A program made the position numbers and the translations under genes. Below the pieces are notes generated by a model, which worked only from the letters and a program-made list of their open reading frames with translations, was not told the origin of the DNA and ran no database searches. Source: Bradyrhizobium cosmicum (GTDB lineage Bacteria > Pseudomonadota > Alphaproteobacteria > Rhizobiales > Xanthobacteraceae). From it: a stretch of 64,000 bases of DNA. The stretch covers positions 7,207,216-7,271,215 of the forward strand of contig NZ_CP041656.2 of NCBI RefSeq assembly GCF_007290395.2, in the 5' to 3' direction. Below are positions 36,567 to 45,537 of this stretch, piece after piece (position 1 is the stretch's first letter; each line of letters starts with the position of its first letter).

Positions 36567-39500
36567 ATGCGCCAGGTCTCTGCAAGGATCGCAGCCGGAA
36601 TGTCTCTAGCCGCAAAGAGCGGCTGGGAGGCGGCGACGCGGCGCGGCCCGGTGCTCTGGCTCACCCTGTGCGGCGTGTTGCTGGTCGCGGGCATCTTCGC
36701 TGTGACCGCCATGGCCATCGGCGATTTTCGCGAGCGCACGCTGACCAACCGCGAGCGCGAGCTGGCAAACACCGTGCAGCTGATCGCGCGGCATTTCGAT
36801 CAGCAGTTTGAGGATTCCGACGTCGTGGCCGCCGACCTGATCGGGCAGATGAACCTGCCGGAGATCACCTCGCCCGCGATGTTCCGCGAACGAATGTCCG
36901 GCCCTGCCGCCAACCAGATGCTGCGCGGCAAGATCAGCGCGGTCTCCTATCTCGGCGACATCGTGATCTACGACGCCGACGGCGACATCATCAACTGGTC
37001 GCGCGCCCAGCCGCTGCCCGCGATCAACGTCTCGTCGCGCACCTATTTCCAGACCTTCAAGTCAAATCCGGCATCGGAGCCGGTGCTGCTGGAATCCGTG
37101 CGAAGCTTCATCATCGGAAAATGGACGACCATCGTCGCGCGCCGGCTCAACATGCCGGACGGCACCTTCCTCGGCGTCCTGGTCCGCCGGATCGATCCCG
37201 AGAGCTATCAACGCTATTTCGCATCGGTCGCATTGGCGGAAGGCGCCGCCATCTCGCTGTTCGATCGTGAAGGCAAGATGCTGGCGCGTTACCCGCATGT
37301 TGAAGAGCTGATCGGCAGGAATTTCAAGGACGCGCCGCTGATGCGCAAGATGCTGACCGAAGGCGGCCGGCATACGCTGCGCGTCAAGGGTCCGATCGAC
37401 GGCGAGGACCGCCTCGGCTCGGCGGCGTCGCTGTCGCATTTCCCGCTGGTCATCGTCGCGACCAACACCGCGAGCGCCGCGCTTGCCGACTGGCGCCACC
37501 AGACCGGCTTCATGATCACCACGGCGACGGGTTTGGCCGCGGTGATCGCGCTGATCCTCTTCCTGATCATTCGCCAGATCCGCCGGCAGAACCGGGAGGC
37601 CCATGAGCGGATCGAGGCGGAGCGGCAGCGCCTGGACACCGCCCTGAACAACATGTCGCAGGGTTTGATCCTGTACGACGCCGCCGGCTATATCGTCACC
37701 TGCAACCGCCGCTACGCCGACATGTTCGGCCTGTCTACGGACGTCATCAAGCCGGGCTGCCACATTCACGAGGCCATGTATCACCGCAAGGAGCGCGGCG
37801 CATTCCGCGGTGACGTCGAGGCGTTCTGCGCCGAAGTGATGCGGGTGGTCGCCGAAGGCAAGGTTTCGACCAGGATCCACGAGCTGCCCAACGGCCGCGC
37901 CTTCCAGGTCATCAACACGCCGCTGGCGCAGGGCGGCTGGGTCGCCACGATCGAGGACATCACCGAGCGCCGCAATCTCGAGCAGGAGCGCGACCGCAAC
38001 TACACGTTCCTGCGCGAGATCATCGATCACATCCCCTCCCAGATCACGGTGAAGGACGCCCGGACGCGGCAATACCTGCTGCTCAATTGCGTCGCCGAAC
38101 AGCTGTTCGGCCAGTCTCGTCAGGACGTCGTGGGCAAGACCGCTTTCGACATCTTCCCGAAGGCGCCCGCCGACCGCATCACCGAAGACGACAGCAATGC
38201 GCTGAAATCGGCCGAGGGATTGTTCAAGGACGAACACGCCTGGCAGATGCCGGGCACGGGGCTGCGCTACATCACATCGACCCGGATCGGCATTCGCGAT
38301 GAAGCCGGCGAGCCACGCTATCTCATCCATGTCATCGATGACGTCACCGAGCGGCGACGCGCCGACGAGAAGATCGCGCATATGGCGCATTACGATGCGC
38401 TGACCGACCTGCCGAACCGCACGCTGTTCCGCGAACAGATCGAAGCCGAGCTTGCCAAGGTCGTCGGCGGCGGTCAGTTCGCGCTGCTCTACATTGACGT
38501 CGACGAATTCAAGGGCATCAACGATTCGCTCGGCCATCACGTCGGCGACGATCTGCTGAAGGCGATCGCGACCCGGCTGCGCGGCTGCCTCAAGAAGAGC
38601 GACCTGATCGCGCGGCTCGGCGGCGACGAGTTCGCGGTGATCCAGACCGGAATCCAGTCCTCTGCGGACGTGCTGTCGTTCGTGACGCGGATCTACGAGG
38701 CGATCCGGCAGCCCTATCACTGCCTCGGCCACCAGCTCTCCACCGATGCCAGCATCGGCATCGCGCTGGCACCGCAGGACGGCACGGAGCTCGACCAGCT
38801 CATCAAGAACGCCGACCTCGCGATGTACGGCGCCAAGGGTTCAGGCCGCCGCACCCATCGCTTCTTCGAGCCGGCGATGGACGCGAGCGCCAAGGCGCGC
38901 CTGACCATGGAGCAGGACCTGCGCCAGGCCCTGGTGAATGGCGGCTTCGAGATTCACTATCAGCCGCTGGTCGATCTGCGCACCAACGAAGTCTCGGGCT
39001 GCGAGGCGCTGCTGCGCTGGCGTCATCCCGAACGCGACTGGGTCTCGCCGGCCGAGTTCATTCCGATCGCCGAGGACACCGGCCTGATCAACGAGCTCGG
39101 CGACTGGGTGCTGCGCATGGCCTGCAACGAGGCCGCGACCTGGCCAGCGCATGTGCGGATCGCGGTCAACGTCTCGCCGGTGCAGCTCAAATGCGACACG
39201 CTGGCGCTGCGGATCGCCGGCGCCCTCGCCGCGTCCGGGCTCGACCCGCGCCGGCTCGAGCTCGAGATCACCGAGGCCGTCCTGATCCGCGACGACGAGG
39301 CCGCGCTCTCGATCCTGCATCAGCTCCGCTCGATCGGCGTGCGCATCGCGCTCGACGATTTCGGCACCGGCTATTCCTCGCTGAGTTATCTGAAGCGCTT
39401 CCCGTTCGACAAGATCAAGATCGACCGCTGCTTCGTCGCCGACATCGCGGATGAAAGCGGCGCGCCCGTGATCGTGCAGGCCGTGGTGAACATCGCTGCC

Positions 39501-39677
39501 GCCAGCAACATGACCACGGTGGCCGAAGGCGTCGAGACCGAGGCGCAGCGCGAGATGCTGCGTTCGCTCGGTTGCACCGAGATGCAGGGCTATCTGTTCA
39601 GCAAGCCGAAGCCGGCGGCCGAGGTGCGCAAGCTGTTCAGCCCGGGCGATGCCCGGCCCATCGCGGCGGTGGCCTGA
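36567..39677 (+). CDS. dCache-PAS-PAS-GGDEF-EAL cyclic-di-GMP sensor protein
   Basis: This is a 1036-residue inner-membrane protein. A membrane span near residues 30-55 and another near 315-340 flank a periplasmic dCache-like region (ISAVSYLGDIVIYDADGDI, SSRTYFQTFKSNPAS). A PAS domain beginning LDTALNNMSQGLILYD and a second beginning LREIIDHIPSQITVKD follow. The cyclase motif is intact (LGGDEFAVI), as is the EAL domain (GCEALLRWRHPE, EITEAVLI, LDDFGTGYSS, AEGVETEAQ). GGGGAGGGGG precedes the ATG. dCache domains often bind amino acids, and a liv operon lies upstream, so amino acid sensing is possible. Confidence 0.93.
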   Translation: MRQVSARIAAGMSLAAKSGWEAATRRGPVLWLTLCGVLLVAGIFAVTAMAIGDFRERTLTNRERELANTVQLIARHFDQQFEDSDVVAADLIGQMNLPEITSPAMFRERMSGPAANQMLRGKISAVSYLGDIVIYDADGDIINWSRAQPLPAINVSSRTYFQTFKSNPASEPVLLESVRSFIIGKWTTIVARRLNMPDGTFLGVLVRRIDPESYQRYFASVALAEGAAISLFDREGKMLARYPHVEELIGRNFKDAPLMRKMLTEGGRHTLRVKGPIDGEDRLGSAASLSHFPLVIVATNTASAALADWRHQTGFMITTATGLAAVIALILFLIIRQIRRQNREAHERIEAERQRLDTALNNMSQGLILYDAAGYIVTCNRRYADMFGLSTDVIKPGCHIHEAMYHRKERGAFRGDVEAFCAEVMRVVAEGKVSTRIHELPNGRAFQVINTPLAQGGWVATIEDITERRNLEQERDRNYTFLREIIDHIPSQITVKDARTRQYLLLNCVAEQLFGQSRQDVVGKTAFDIFPKAPADRITEDDSNALKSAEGLFKDEHAWQMPGTGLRYITSTRIGIRDEAGEPRYLIHVIDDVTERRRADEKIAHMAHYDALTDLPNRTLFREQIEAELAKVVGGGQFALLYIDVDEFKGINDSLGHHVGDDLLKAIATRLRGCLKKSDLIARLGGDEFAVIQTGIQSSADVLSFVTRIYEAIRQPYHCLGHQLSTDASIGIALAPQDGTELDQLIKNADLAMYGAKGSGRRTHRFFEPAMDASAKARLTMEQDLRQALVNGGFEIHYQPLVDLRTNEVSGCEALLRWRHPERDWVSPAEFIPIAEDTGLINELGDWVLRMACNEAATWPAHVRIAVNVSPVQLKCDTLALRIAGALAASGLDPRRLELEITEAVLIRDDEAALSILHQLRSIGVRIALDDFGTGYSSLSYLKRFPFDKIKIDRCFVADIADESGAPVIVQAVVNIAAASNMTTVAEGVETEAQREMLRSLGCTEMQGYLFSKPKPAAEVRKLFSPGDARPIAAVA

Positions 39678-39678
39678 G

Positions 39679-40746
39679 ATGGCGAAGCCGGGCAAGACCG
39701 CGGGCAGGACTCCAGCCAGGCCCGTCGACGTCGCCGATTCCTACGCCGTGCGGCTGATGCAGCATCTCGTGGTGCCGACCTTCGTGATCGACCCCAGGCG
39801 CCGCGTCGTGATCTGGAACAGGGCCTGCGAGCGGCTGACCGGCGTCGCTGCCTCCGAGGTGATCGGCACCACGAAACACTGGCAGGCCTTCTACGAGACC
39901 AAGCGCCCGTGCCTTGCCGACCTCGTGGCGCTCGACCGCCCCGAGCAGCTGCCGGAGTTCTATTCGGAATATGCCGCGCGCGGCCATAACGGCCTCGGCT
40001 TCAGCGCCGAGAACTGGTGTGTGATGCCGAAGCTCGGCAGCCAGCTCTATCTCGCCATCGACGCCGGCCCGATCCACGACGAGGCCGGCCATCTGATCGC
40101 GGTGGTGGAGACGCTGCGCGACCTCACCGACCAGAAGCGCGCCGAGAGCGCGCTGAAGGAGCTCGCCACCAAGGACGGCCTGACCGGCCTGTCGAACCGC
40201 CGCGCCTTCGACCAGATGCTGCAGGCGGAATGGGCCCGCGCTCAGCGCACGCAGAAGCCGATGGCGCTGCTGTTCGTCGACGTCGATCATTTCAAGCAGT
40301 TCAACGACCGCCACGGCCACCAGAGCGGCGACGAATGCCTGCGCGCGGTCGCCGCCGTCGTCAGCCGCCATGCCGTGCGCCCGCTCGACCTCGCCAGCCG
40401 CTATGGCGGCGAGGAATTCGCGCTGATCCTGCCGGACATGGATTGCGATGCCGCCTGCGCGATCGCCGACGAGATCCGCCGCGCCGTGATGGCCCTGGCG
40501 ATCACCCATGGCGCCGACGGCGCCGGCGACCACGTCACCCTCAGCGTCGGTGTCGCCAGCCGGATTCCCGGCGAAGCCGACGCCGGCCCCGACCGGCTGC
40601 TGGGCTCGGCCGACGAGGCGCTCTATGCGGCCAAACGGCTCGGCCGCAACCGCGTCATCTGCGCCGAGCGGCTGCTCGCCGAGTTTGCAGGCCTCGGCCG
40701 GGACAGCGAGCCGGTTCCTGGCCGGCTGGGGCGCAAATCAGCCTGA
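39679..40746 (+). CDS. PAS-GGDEF diguanylate cyclase
   Basis: This is a 355-residue cytoplasmic cyclase: a PAS domain near residues 25-150 (VPTFVIDPRRRVVIWNRACERLTG) and a GGDEF domain with the active GGEEF form (SRYGGEEFALILP) and DVDHFKQFNDRHGH. An allosteric RxxD upstream of GGEEF reads RPLD, so product inhibition is plausible. The ATG at 39679 begins one base after the stop of the preceding GGDEF-EAL gene, so the two are co-translated. It therefore supplies a second cyclase to the same output. Confidence 0.92.
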   Translation: MAKPGKTAGRTPARPVDVADSYAVRLMQHLVVPTFVIDPRRRVVIWNRACERLTGVAASEVIGTTKHWQAFYETKRPCLADLVALDRPEQLPEFYSEYAARGHNGLGFSAENWCVMPKLGSQLYLAIDAGPIHDEAGHLIAVVETLRDLTDQKRAESALKELATKDGLTGLSNRRAFDQMLQAEWARAQRTQKPMALLFVDVDHFKQFNDRHGHQSGDECLRAVAAVVSRHAVRPLDLASRYGGEEFALILPDMDCDAACAIADEIRRAVMALAITHGADGAGDHVTLSVGVASRIPGEADAGPDRLLGSADEALYAAKRLGRNRVICAERLLAEFAGLGRDSEPVPGRLGRKSA

Positions 40747-40805
40747 TCGATGCGGTGGGAAGCGGTTGCCCGCCCCCCGCCAATCGGCTAAATGAGGCTC
40801 GACTA

Positions 40806-40882
40806 GCACCCGTAGCTCAGCTGGATAGAGCGTTGCCCTCCGAAGGCAAAGGTCACACGTTCGAATCGTGTCGGGTGCGCCA
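40806..40882 (+). tRNA. tRNA-Arg (anticodon CCG), CCA encoded
   Basis: The cloverleaf is complete: acceptor GCACCCG pairing with CGGGTGC, D-arm GCTC...GAGC, anticodon stem TTGCC/GGCAA with loop CTCCGAA (anticodon CCG), T-arm ACACG-TTCGAAT-CGTGT, discriminator G and encoded CCA. It reads CGG arginine codons, which are frequent in this GC-rich genome. No integration remnant or duplicated 3' end was seen nearby. Confidence 0.97.
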
Positions 40883-40990
40883 CCTCATGGCGCGGTCTTC
40901 CCAATCAAACGCCCGTCCGTCGCCCGACCGCTAACTGTCGATGCTTCACGCGCTCGGATTCCTGGCGTCTGCTCTCCCTGGAGGAAGCGC

Positions 40991-41200
40991 CTACGTCAGC
41001 ATCGCAATGATCTGCTGGATCTGGTCGGAGGCGGACGTCACCAGTCCGTCATACGATGTCTGGCCGTGTGCGGCAGCCCTCAGGATGCACTCGGCCACGG
41101 CGGCTTTCAGACCGAACACCGATTGATCGGCTGGCACGCTCGCCATCACGGTCTCGAGGGCCTGTCGCATGGTCTGAACGAACTCGGAGCTGTATTGCAT
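40991..41200 (-). CDS. Small conserved-looking hypothetical protein (69 aa)
   Basis: I do not recognise this protein. It is short and amphipathic, with two probable helices (FVQTMRQALETVMASV and SVFGLKAAVAECILRAAAHG), ends DQIQQIIAMLT and has no signal peptide or cysteine pattern. The ATG at 41200 has an excellent GGAGGA six bases upstream, and the composition is normal for a coding gene, so I accept it as real. It lies between the tRNA and dinB, on the opposite strand to both. Confidence 0.65.
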   Translation of the reverse strand: MQYSSEFVQTMRQALETVMASVPADQSVFGLKAAVAECILRAAAHGQTSYDGLVTSASDQIQQIIAMLT

Positions 41201-41339
41201 CGGCTGTCCTCCGCGCTCCGATATAGGAACGCGTGCCCAGGCTCGCCACTCACAAGCCTGAGATTGATGGTCACGGCGAAGTCACAGGTGAAGCATCCAT
41301 CACCTCGCGCTTCTGACCGCACAATTGTATCATCTTCCC

Positions 41340-42440
41340 ATGAGCGAATCCGGCACGGCGACTGGCGAGGGCTCGCCCGTCCGCAAGATCATCCATATCG
41401 ACATGGATGCCTTCTATGCGTCCGTGGAACAGCGCGACAATCCGGAGCTGCGCGGCAAGCCGGTTGCCGTGGGCGGCTCCGCCGAACGCGGCGTCGTTGC
41501 GGCCGCGAGCTACGAGGCCCGCGCGTTCGGCGTTCGCTCTGCGATGCCGTCGGTGACCGCGAAGCGACAATGTCCCGATCTCATCTTCGTCAAGCCGCGC
41601 TTCGAGGTCTACAAGGCCATCAGCAGGCAGATCCGCGACATCTTCGCCGAGCACACACCGGTCATCGAACCGTTGTCGCTCGACGAGGCCTATCTCGACG
41701 TGACGGAGAATTTGCAGGGCATCCCGCTGGCACGGGACGTCGCGCTGCGGATCCGCGAGACAATCAAAGCCGAGACGGGCCTCAATGCTTCGGCGGGCAT
41801 CTCCTACAACAAGTTTCTCGCAAAACTTGCCTCCGATCATCGCAAGCCGAACGGTCAGTTCGTGATCTCGCCGGAGATGGGCCCCGCCTTCGTCGAGACG
41901 CTGCCCGTTGGCAAATTCCACGGGATCGGCCCGGCGACGAGCGCCAAGATGAATGCGCTCGGCCTGTTCACCGGCCTCGACATCCGCAACCAGTCGCTGG
42001 AATTCATGAATGCGAATTTCGGCAAGTCAGGTGCTTATTACTACTGGATCTCGCGCGGAGTCGACGAACGCCCGGTCCGGGCCAACCGGGTCCGCAAGTC
42101 CATCGGCGCGGAGACCACGTTCCAGGCCGACCTCGACGCATTCGACGCGCTGGTCATCGAACTCAGGCCGCTCGTCGACAAGGTCTGGCGCCATTGCGAG
42201 GCGACCGGCAACCGCGGCCGAACCGTCACCCTGAAGATCAAATTCGCCGACTTCGAGATCATCACGCGCAGCAGATCACTTCCGGCGCCGGTATCAGGCC
42301 GCGACGAACTGGAGCGGCTGGCCTGCGGCCTGCTCGAGGTCGAGATGCCGCTGCCCAAGCGCGTCAGGCTCTTGGGCGTATCGCTGTCTGCTCTTCAGAT
42401 CGGGGATGAGGCGGAGCCACAGCTGACTTTCGGCATTTGA
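41340..42440 (+). CDS. dinB: DNA polymerase IV (Y-family)
   Basis: This is a 366-residue translesion polymerase. The catalytic acidic residues are in HIDMDAFYASVEQRD and SLDEAYLDVT, the finger segment is AASYEARAFGVRSAMP and the helix-hairpin-helix thumb is KFHGIGPATSAKMNALG. The little-finger domain follows, but the protein ends FGI with no obvious beta-clamp pentapeptide. The ATG at 41340 starts MSESGTATGEG. No GTTC-N7-GTTC SOS box was visible upstream, so regulation by LexA is not supported here. Confidence 0.94.
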   Translation: MSESGTATGEGSPVRKIIHIDMDAFYASVEQRDNPELRGKPVAVGGSAERGVVAAASYEARAFGVRSAMPSVTAKRQCPDLIFVKPRFEVYKAISRQIRDIFAEHTPVIEPLSLDEAYLDVTENLQGIPLARDVALRIRETIKAETGLNASAGISYNKFLAKLASDHRKPNGQFVISPEMGPAFVETLPVGKFHGIGPATSAKMNALGLFTGLDIRNQSLEFMNANFGKSGAYYYWISRGVDERPVRANRVRKSIGAETTFQADLDAFDALVIELRPLVDKVWRHCEATGNRGRTVTLKIKFADFEIITRSRSLPAPVSGRDELERLACGLLEVEMPLPKRVRLLGVSLSALQIGDEAEPQLTFGI

Positions 42441-42512
42441 ACCGGACCGGCAATGACAGCGGCGGGATTTTCAAACCCGCCACCGATCACGCGGTCGACC
42501 CGCTCGAACCCG

Positions 42513-42806
42513 TCAATGCCGCACATGCTCGAACACCACGATCACGCCCGTCGGCTCGGGCTCATGCGCCATCAGGCGCGTCAGCTCCGCATCGCTCCAG
42601 TCGGCGAGGCTGACGACCTCGCCGGTCTGGCGCTCCGCACCCAATGACGGCGTCGGTTCAAGCACCTTGAGACCCGTCTCGTCGACGAAGAAGGTGTGCT
42701 CGCCGAACATGCTGTTGAGCTGCGGCATGGCGGGATGCTCGTCGGGCAGCACCTGGGCGCCGAGCTGGTTGACGGTCTGCTTCACCTGTTCGGTCGTGAG
42801 CTTCAT
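42513..42806 (-). CDS. Small hypothetical protein behind an EcfG-type promoter
   Basis: I do not recognise this 97-residue acidic cytoplasmic protein. It starts MKLTTEQVKQTVNQLGAQVLP, has GEHTFFVDETGLKVLEP in the middle and ends VIVVFEHVRH, with no membrane segment. The ATG at 42806 is preferred over one at 42836 because the conserved-looking part begins there. A perfect GGAAC-N16-CGTT promoter lies about 90 bases upstream, so it is probably part of the PhyR-EcfG general stress response. It converges on dinB. Confidence 0.7.
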   Translation of the reverse strand: MKLTTEQVKQTVNQLGAQVLPDEHPAMPQLNSMFGEHTFFVDETGLKVLEPTPSLGAERQTGEVVSLADWSDAELTRLMAHEPEPTGVIVVFEHVRH

Positions 42807-42895
42807 GCACTGGTCCGTTCTGTTGTCGGGTTTCATTTGAGCTGGACGAGATGCGGGCGTTCCCTGCGCCCCTTTTCGCCCGCCTCAACTTCCCG

Positions 42896-42920
42896 AACGG
42901 GTGCTGCACACAAACGTTCC
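42896..42920 (-). promoter_or_regulatory. EcfG-type general stress promoter GGAAC-N16-CGTT
   Basis: On the minus strand GGAAC (42920-42916) is followed after exactly 16 bases by CGTT (42899-42896), matching the EcfG consensus of alphaproteobacteria at all nine specified bases. Confidence 0.75.
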
Positions 42921-43011
42921 CGAGAAATGCTTTTCGTGATCGCGAGTTTCGTCCGCCGCGCTCGCGGCACGACCTCGCCACACGATGTCCACGATCCCGT
43001 GGTGGGCGGCG

Positions 43012-43305
43012 CTAATCGACAGCTTCGACGATCCGGATGTCGCGATCCGCACCGTCGCCGAGCAGATCGTGCGCGGCCTTGTAGGCCGGGCTTTCATACG
43101 CCGCCCTGGCGCTCGCGACGCTGTCGAACTCGATGAGAACGACGCGTTCCATCTGGCCGTGCTCGAAGGCTGCGGCCGGCATCCCGCGTGCGAGCACGCG
43201 GCCGCCGGCGGCCTCGATCGCAGGGCGCGACAGCTTGGCGTAGGCCGCCATGGCGTCGGGGTTCTTGATCGCGCGGTAGGTAGCAACCCAATAGGCCTTT
43301 GCCAT
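43012..43305 (-). CDS. DUF1330 domain-containing protein (short form)
   Basis: This is a 97-residue dimeric alpha/beta-barrel type protein of unknown function. It has the classical DUF1330 sequence pattern: AYWVATYRAIKNPDAMAAYAK, GRVLARG, ERVVLIEFDSVASARAAYESPAYKAA and RIVEA. The ATG at 43305 has AAGGAGAG six bases upstream. It lies 28 bases downstream of the glycosylase gene on the same strand and is probably co-transcribed with it. It is a much closer match to the family core than the copy at 6467-6892. Confidence 0.88.
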   Translation of the reverse strand: MAKAYWVATYRAIKNPDAMAAYAKLSRPAIEAAGGRVLARGMPAAAFEHGQMERVVLIEFDSVASARAAYESPAYKAAHDLLGDGADRDIRIVEAVD

Positions 43306-43333
43306 TTCGTCTCTCCTTGTTTCTCGTGACCGG

Positions 43334-44020
43334 CTACTCGCCGCGGTTCTCGCCAACCGAGAGCGCGCAGATGCGTGACAGATATGTGTAAGGCAGGCCG
43401 GTCTCCTCGGCCCAGGCATTGAATTGCGCCTGCACTTTTGCGAGATCGCCCTTGGACTTGACCTCTTCGGCGATATCGAGGCCGGCCTCGCGCAAGGACG
43501 CGACGACGTCCTTCGAGGTGACAAAGCCGTCCCAGCCGACGAAACGCAGCAGCATCTGCCCGGTATTGCCCCCCAACCGGCTGCCGCGCTTGGCGAGGAG
43601 ATCGAGCAGGCCGATCTCGTTGGCCGGCGGCCATTTCGCCAGAAACTTGCCGAAGCTGCCGTGCTCCCTCGCGATCTCCTGCACGAAGGCGGCGTTGTCG
43701 CGCACCGACATGATCTTGGCGCCGTTGCGCACGATGCGCGTATCGCGCAGCAGGCCCTCCCAATAGTCCTCAGGCTGGAAGCTGAGCTTGGCCGGCTGGA
43801 AGTGCAGGAAAGCCTCTTCAAAGCCGTCCCATTTCGAATCGATCACGCTCCAGGCAAAACCGGCGCAGAACACCCGCCTGGTCATCTCGGCAAGGATACG
43901 GTCGTCGCCGAGCTTCGCCAGACGCTTGAGGTCGGGCTTCTCGGGCATCAGCTTCTCGAGCGCCTTGGGCCCACCCTTGCGTTTCTCGGCGCGGGCGCGA
44001 ATGGTCTTGAACGAGGTCAT
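43334..44020 (-). CDS. DNA-3-methyladenine glycosylase I family protein
   Basis: This 228-residue protein of the Tag-like HhH superfamily would excise 3-methyladenine. It shows MTRRVFCAGFAWSVIDSKWDGFEEAF followed by RDTRIVRNGAKIMSVRDNA, the pattern of the family core. I do not see the full zinc-binding set of E. coli Tag, so it belongs to a divergent branch and activity is uncertain. The ATG at 44020 is chosen because upstream sequence is not conserved. It is divergent from the metallophosphoesterase gene. Confidence 0.8.
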   Translation of the reverse strand: MTSFKTIRARAEKRKGGPKALEKLMPEKPDLKRLAKLGDDRILAEMTRRVFCAGFAWSVIDSKWDGFEEAFLHFQPAKLSFQPEDYWEGLLRDTRIVRNGAKIMSVRDNAAFVQEIAREHGSFGKFLAKWPPANEIGLLDLLAKRGSRLGGNTGQMLLRFVGWDGFVTSKDVVASLREAGLDIAEEVKSKGDLAKVQAQFNAWAEETGLPYTYLSRICALSVGENRGE

Positions 44021-44229
44021 GCGGACGCCCGCGTTGGGAATGCCGGCAAGACACCAGAAATCGACGGCCCGGTCCAGCCCTGCGACGCACCAGCACTTGC
44101 GCCCGCGCCGCCGCCGCAGCATGCTTGCCACATTGGACGCTCCGAGCAGACGGCCATGCTGGTCTGCTTCTTGCTTCATGCCGTTTTGGAATTCCCAGAC
44201 ATTTTCGATCTCTTGCGGACGGATTTTCA

Positions 44230-45057
44230 ATGCGTTGCCTGGTCGTGGCCGACCTGCACTACTCGCTGCCGCAGCTCGACTGGCTCGTGAGCGCGGCGCC
44301 GCAATTCGACCTCCTGATCTTCGCCGGCGATGCGCTCGACATCGGCTCGATGGTGGATTTTCGCGCGCAGATCGTGGTGGTGAAGAAGTACCTCGCGCTG
44401 CTTGCCGAAAGAACGCGCGTTATCCTCTGCTCCGGCAATCACGACCTCGACGAACGCAATACCGAGGGCGAGAAGATCTCGCGCTGGATTTCGGAGGTGC
44501 GCGAGCTGGGGATTGCGTGTGACGGCGACAGCATCACCATCGGCGACACCCTGTTCACGGTGTGCCCGTGGTGGGACGGGCCACTGGTCAAGCAGCGCAT
44601 CGTCGAGCAGCTGCGCGATGCCGCAGTCGATCGGCCGCAGCGCTGGATCTGGGCGCACCATGCGCCGCCGGCGAATTCACCGACGAGCTGGGGCGGCAAG
44701 CGCTTCTTCGGCGATGTCGAGCTGGTGCAATGGATCATGCAGTATCAGCCGTCGATGGTGATCTCGGGCCACGTCCATCAATCACCCTTCATCACGGACG
44801 GATCGTGGTTCGACCGGCTGGGCCAGACCTGGGTGTTCAATGCCGGCCTGCAGCCGGGCCGGCCGCCGACGCATATCGTGCTGGATCTCGATGCGAACAA
44901 GGCGTTCTGGCTGGCAGCAGGCGAAGCGCAATGGATCGACCTCGACGCGCCGCTGAAGCGACCCGGCAAGTACATCGAGGAGCCGCCGGACTGGCTTACA
45001 TCCTTGGGTCGGATTGCCGATCCGAGCCTGGCGAGACCTCAAGCGGCGGCAGGTTGA
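44230..45057 (+). CDS. Metallophosphoesterase
   Basis: This is a 275-residue calcineurin-like phosphoesterase. The metal-binding motifs are DLHYS (D-x-H), FAGDALD (G-D), CSGNHDLDERN (G-N-H-D), WAHHAPP and SGHVHQSPF (G-H-x-H). The substrate could be a nucleotide, phospholipid or protein; the sequence does not tell. The ATG at 44230 begins MRCLVVADLHYS. Its last 62 bases overlap the end of the opposing cNMP-domain gene, so both C-termini are encoded by the same DNA. Confidence 0.9.
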   Translation: MRCLVVADLHYSLPQLDWLVSAAPQFDLLIFAGDALDIGSMVDFRAQIVVVKKYLALLAERTRVILCSGNHDLDERNTEGEKISRWISEVRELGIACDGDSITIGDTLFTVCPWWDGPLVKQRIVEQLRDAAVDRPQRWIWAHHAPPANSPTSWGGKRFFGDVELVQWIMQYQPSMVISGHVHQSPFITDGSWFDRLGQTWVFNAGLQPGRPPTHIVLDLDANKAFWLAAGEAQWIDLDAPLKRPGKYIEEPPDWLTSLGRIADPSLARPQAAAG

Positions 45058-45481
45058 TCATGCTCTGCAGCACTTCGCCGACCATGGCCAGATGCGTGCC
45101 ATGGCCGGCATATTGCCGCTTGAGGTCGGCAAGATAAGTGTTGGCGACGTTCAGCCGCTGCGCCAGCATTTGCGCAATCAGCAGCGCCACCCCCGGCTCC
45201 TGCTTGAGGAACGAGGCGGCGTCCTCGAACTCGTAGACGACCGCATCCGAACACGCCCGCACGGTTGCAGTGTGCGGCTGGCCGAGCAGCACCGACATCT
45301 CGCCGAGCACCGCGCCGGGCTCGGTGACGGTGGCGACGATCATCTCGCCCTTGAGCACTTCGAGCTTGCCCTGCATCAACACGTAGAGATGACCGGTGGT
45401 GCTGCCCTCGGTGACGACGACGGTGCCGGCCGTAACCTGCCGCTCCGTCCCGCCGGTGCAATAGTTCAACACTGCGCGCAT
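44996..45481 (-). CDS. Cyclic-nucleotide-binding-domain protein without a DNA-binding domain
   Basis: This is a 161-residue cytoplasmic protein with a single CRP-type cNMP domain (VVVTEGSTTGHLYVLMQGKLEVL, GAVLGEMSVLLG) and a helical tail; no helix-turn-helix is present. In the phosphate-binding cassette the arginine that usually contacts the cyclic phosphate is replaced (QPHTATVRA, His for Arg), so it may not bind cAMP or cGMP in the usual way. The ATG at 45481 follows GGGAG by nine bases and is preferred to a GTG at 45529. Confidence 0.83.
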   Translation of the reverse strand: MRAVLNYCTGGTERQVTAGTVVVTEGSTTGHLYVLMQGKLEVLKGEMIVATVTEPGAVLGEMSVLLGQPHTATVRACSDAVVYEFEDAASFLKQEPGVALLIAQMLAQRLNVANTYLADLKRQYAGHGTHLAMVGEVLQSMINLPPLEVSPGSDRQSDPRM

Positions 45482-45537
45482 CGCCGAAGGCTCCCGTGAC
45501 GGGAGATAATAGAGCACGATCCGTGCCACCCGGCAAA

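Noticed and set aside
40806..40990. tRNA-Arg as an integration site for a mobile element
   Set aside because: No integrase, no repeated tRNA 3' end and no change in composition were seen downstream.
41205..41339. Possible LexA/SOS box upstream of dinB (and of mmcB)
   Set aside because: I searched both upstream regions for GTTC-N7-GTTC and found no match on either strand.
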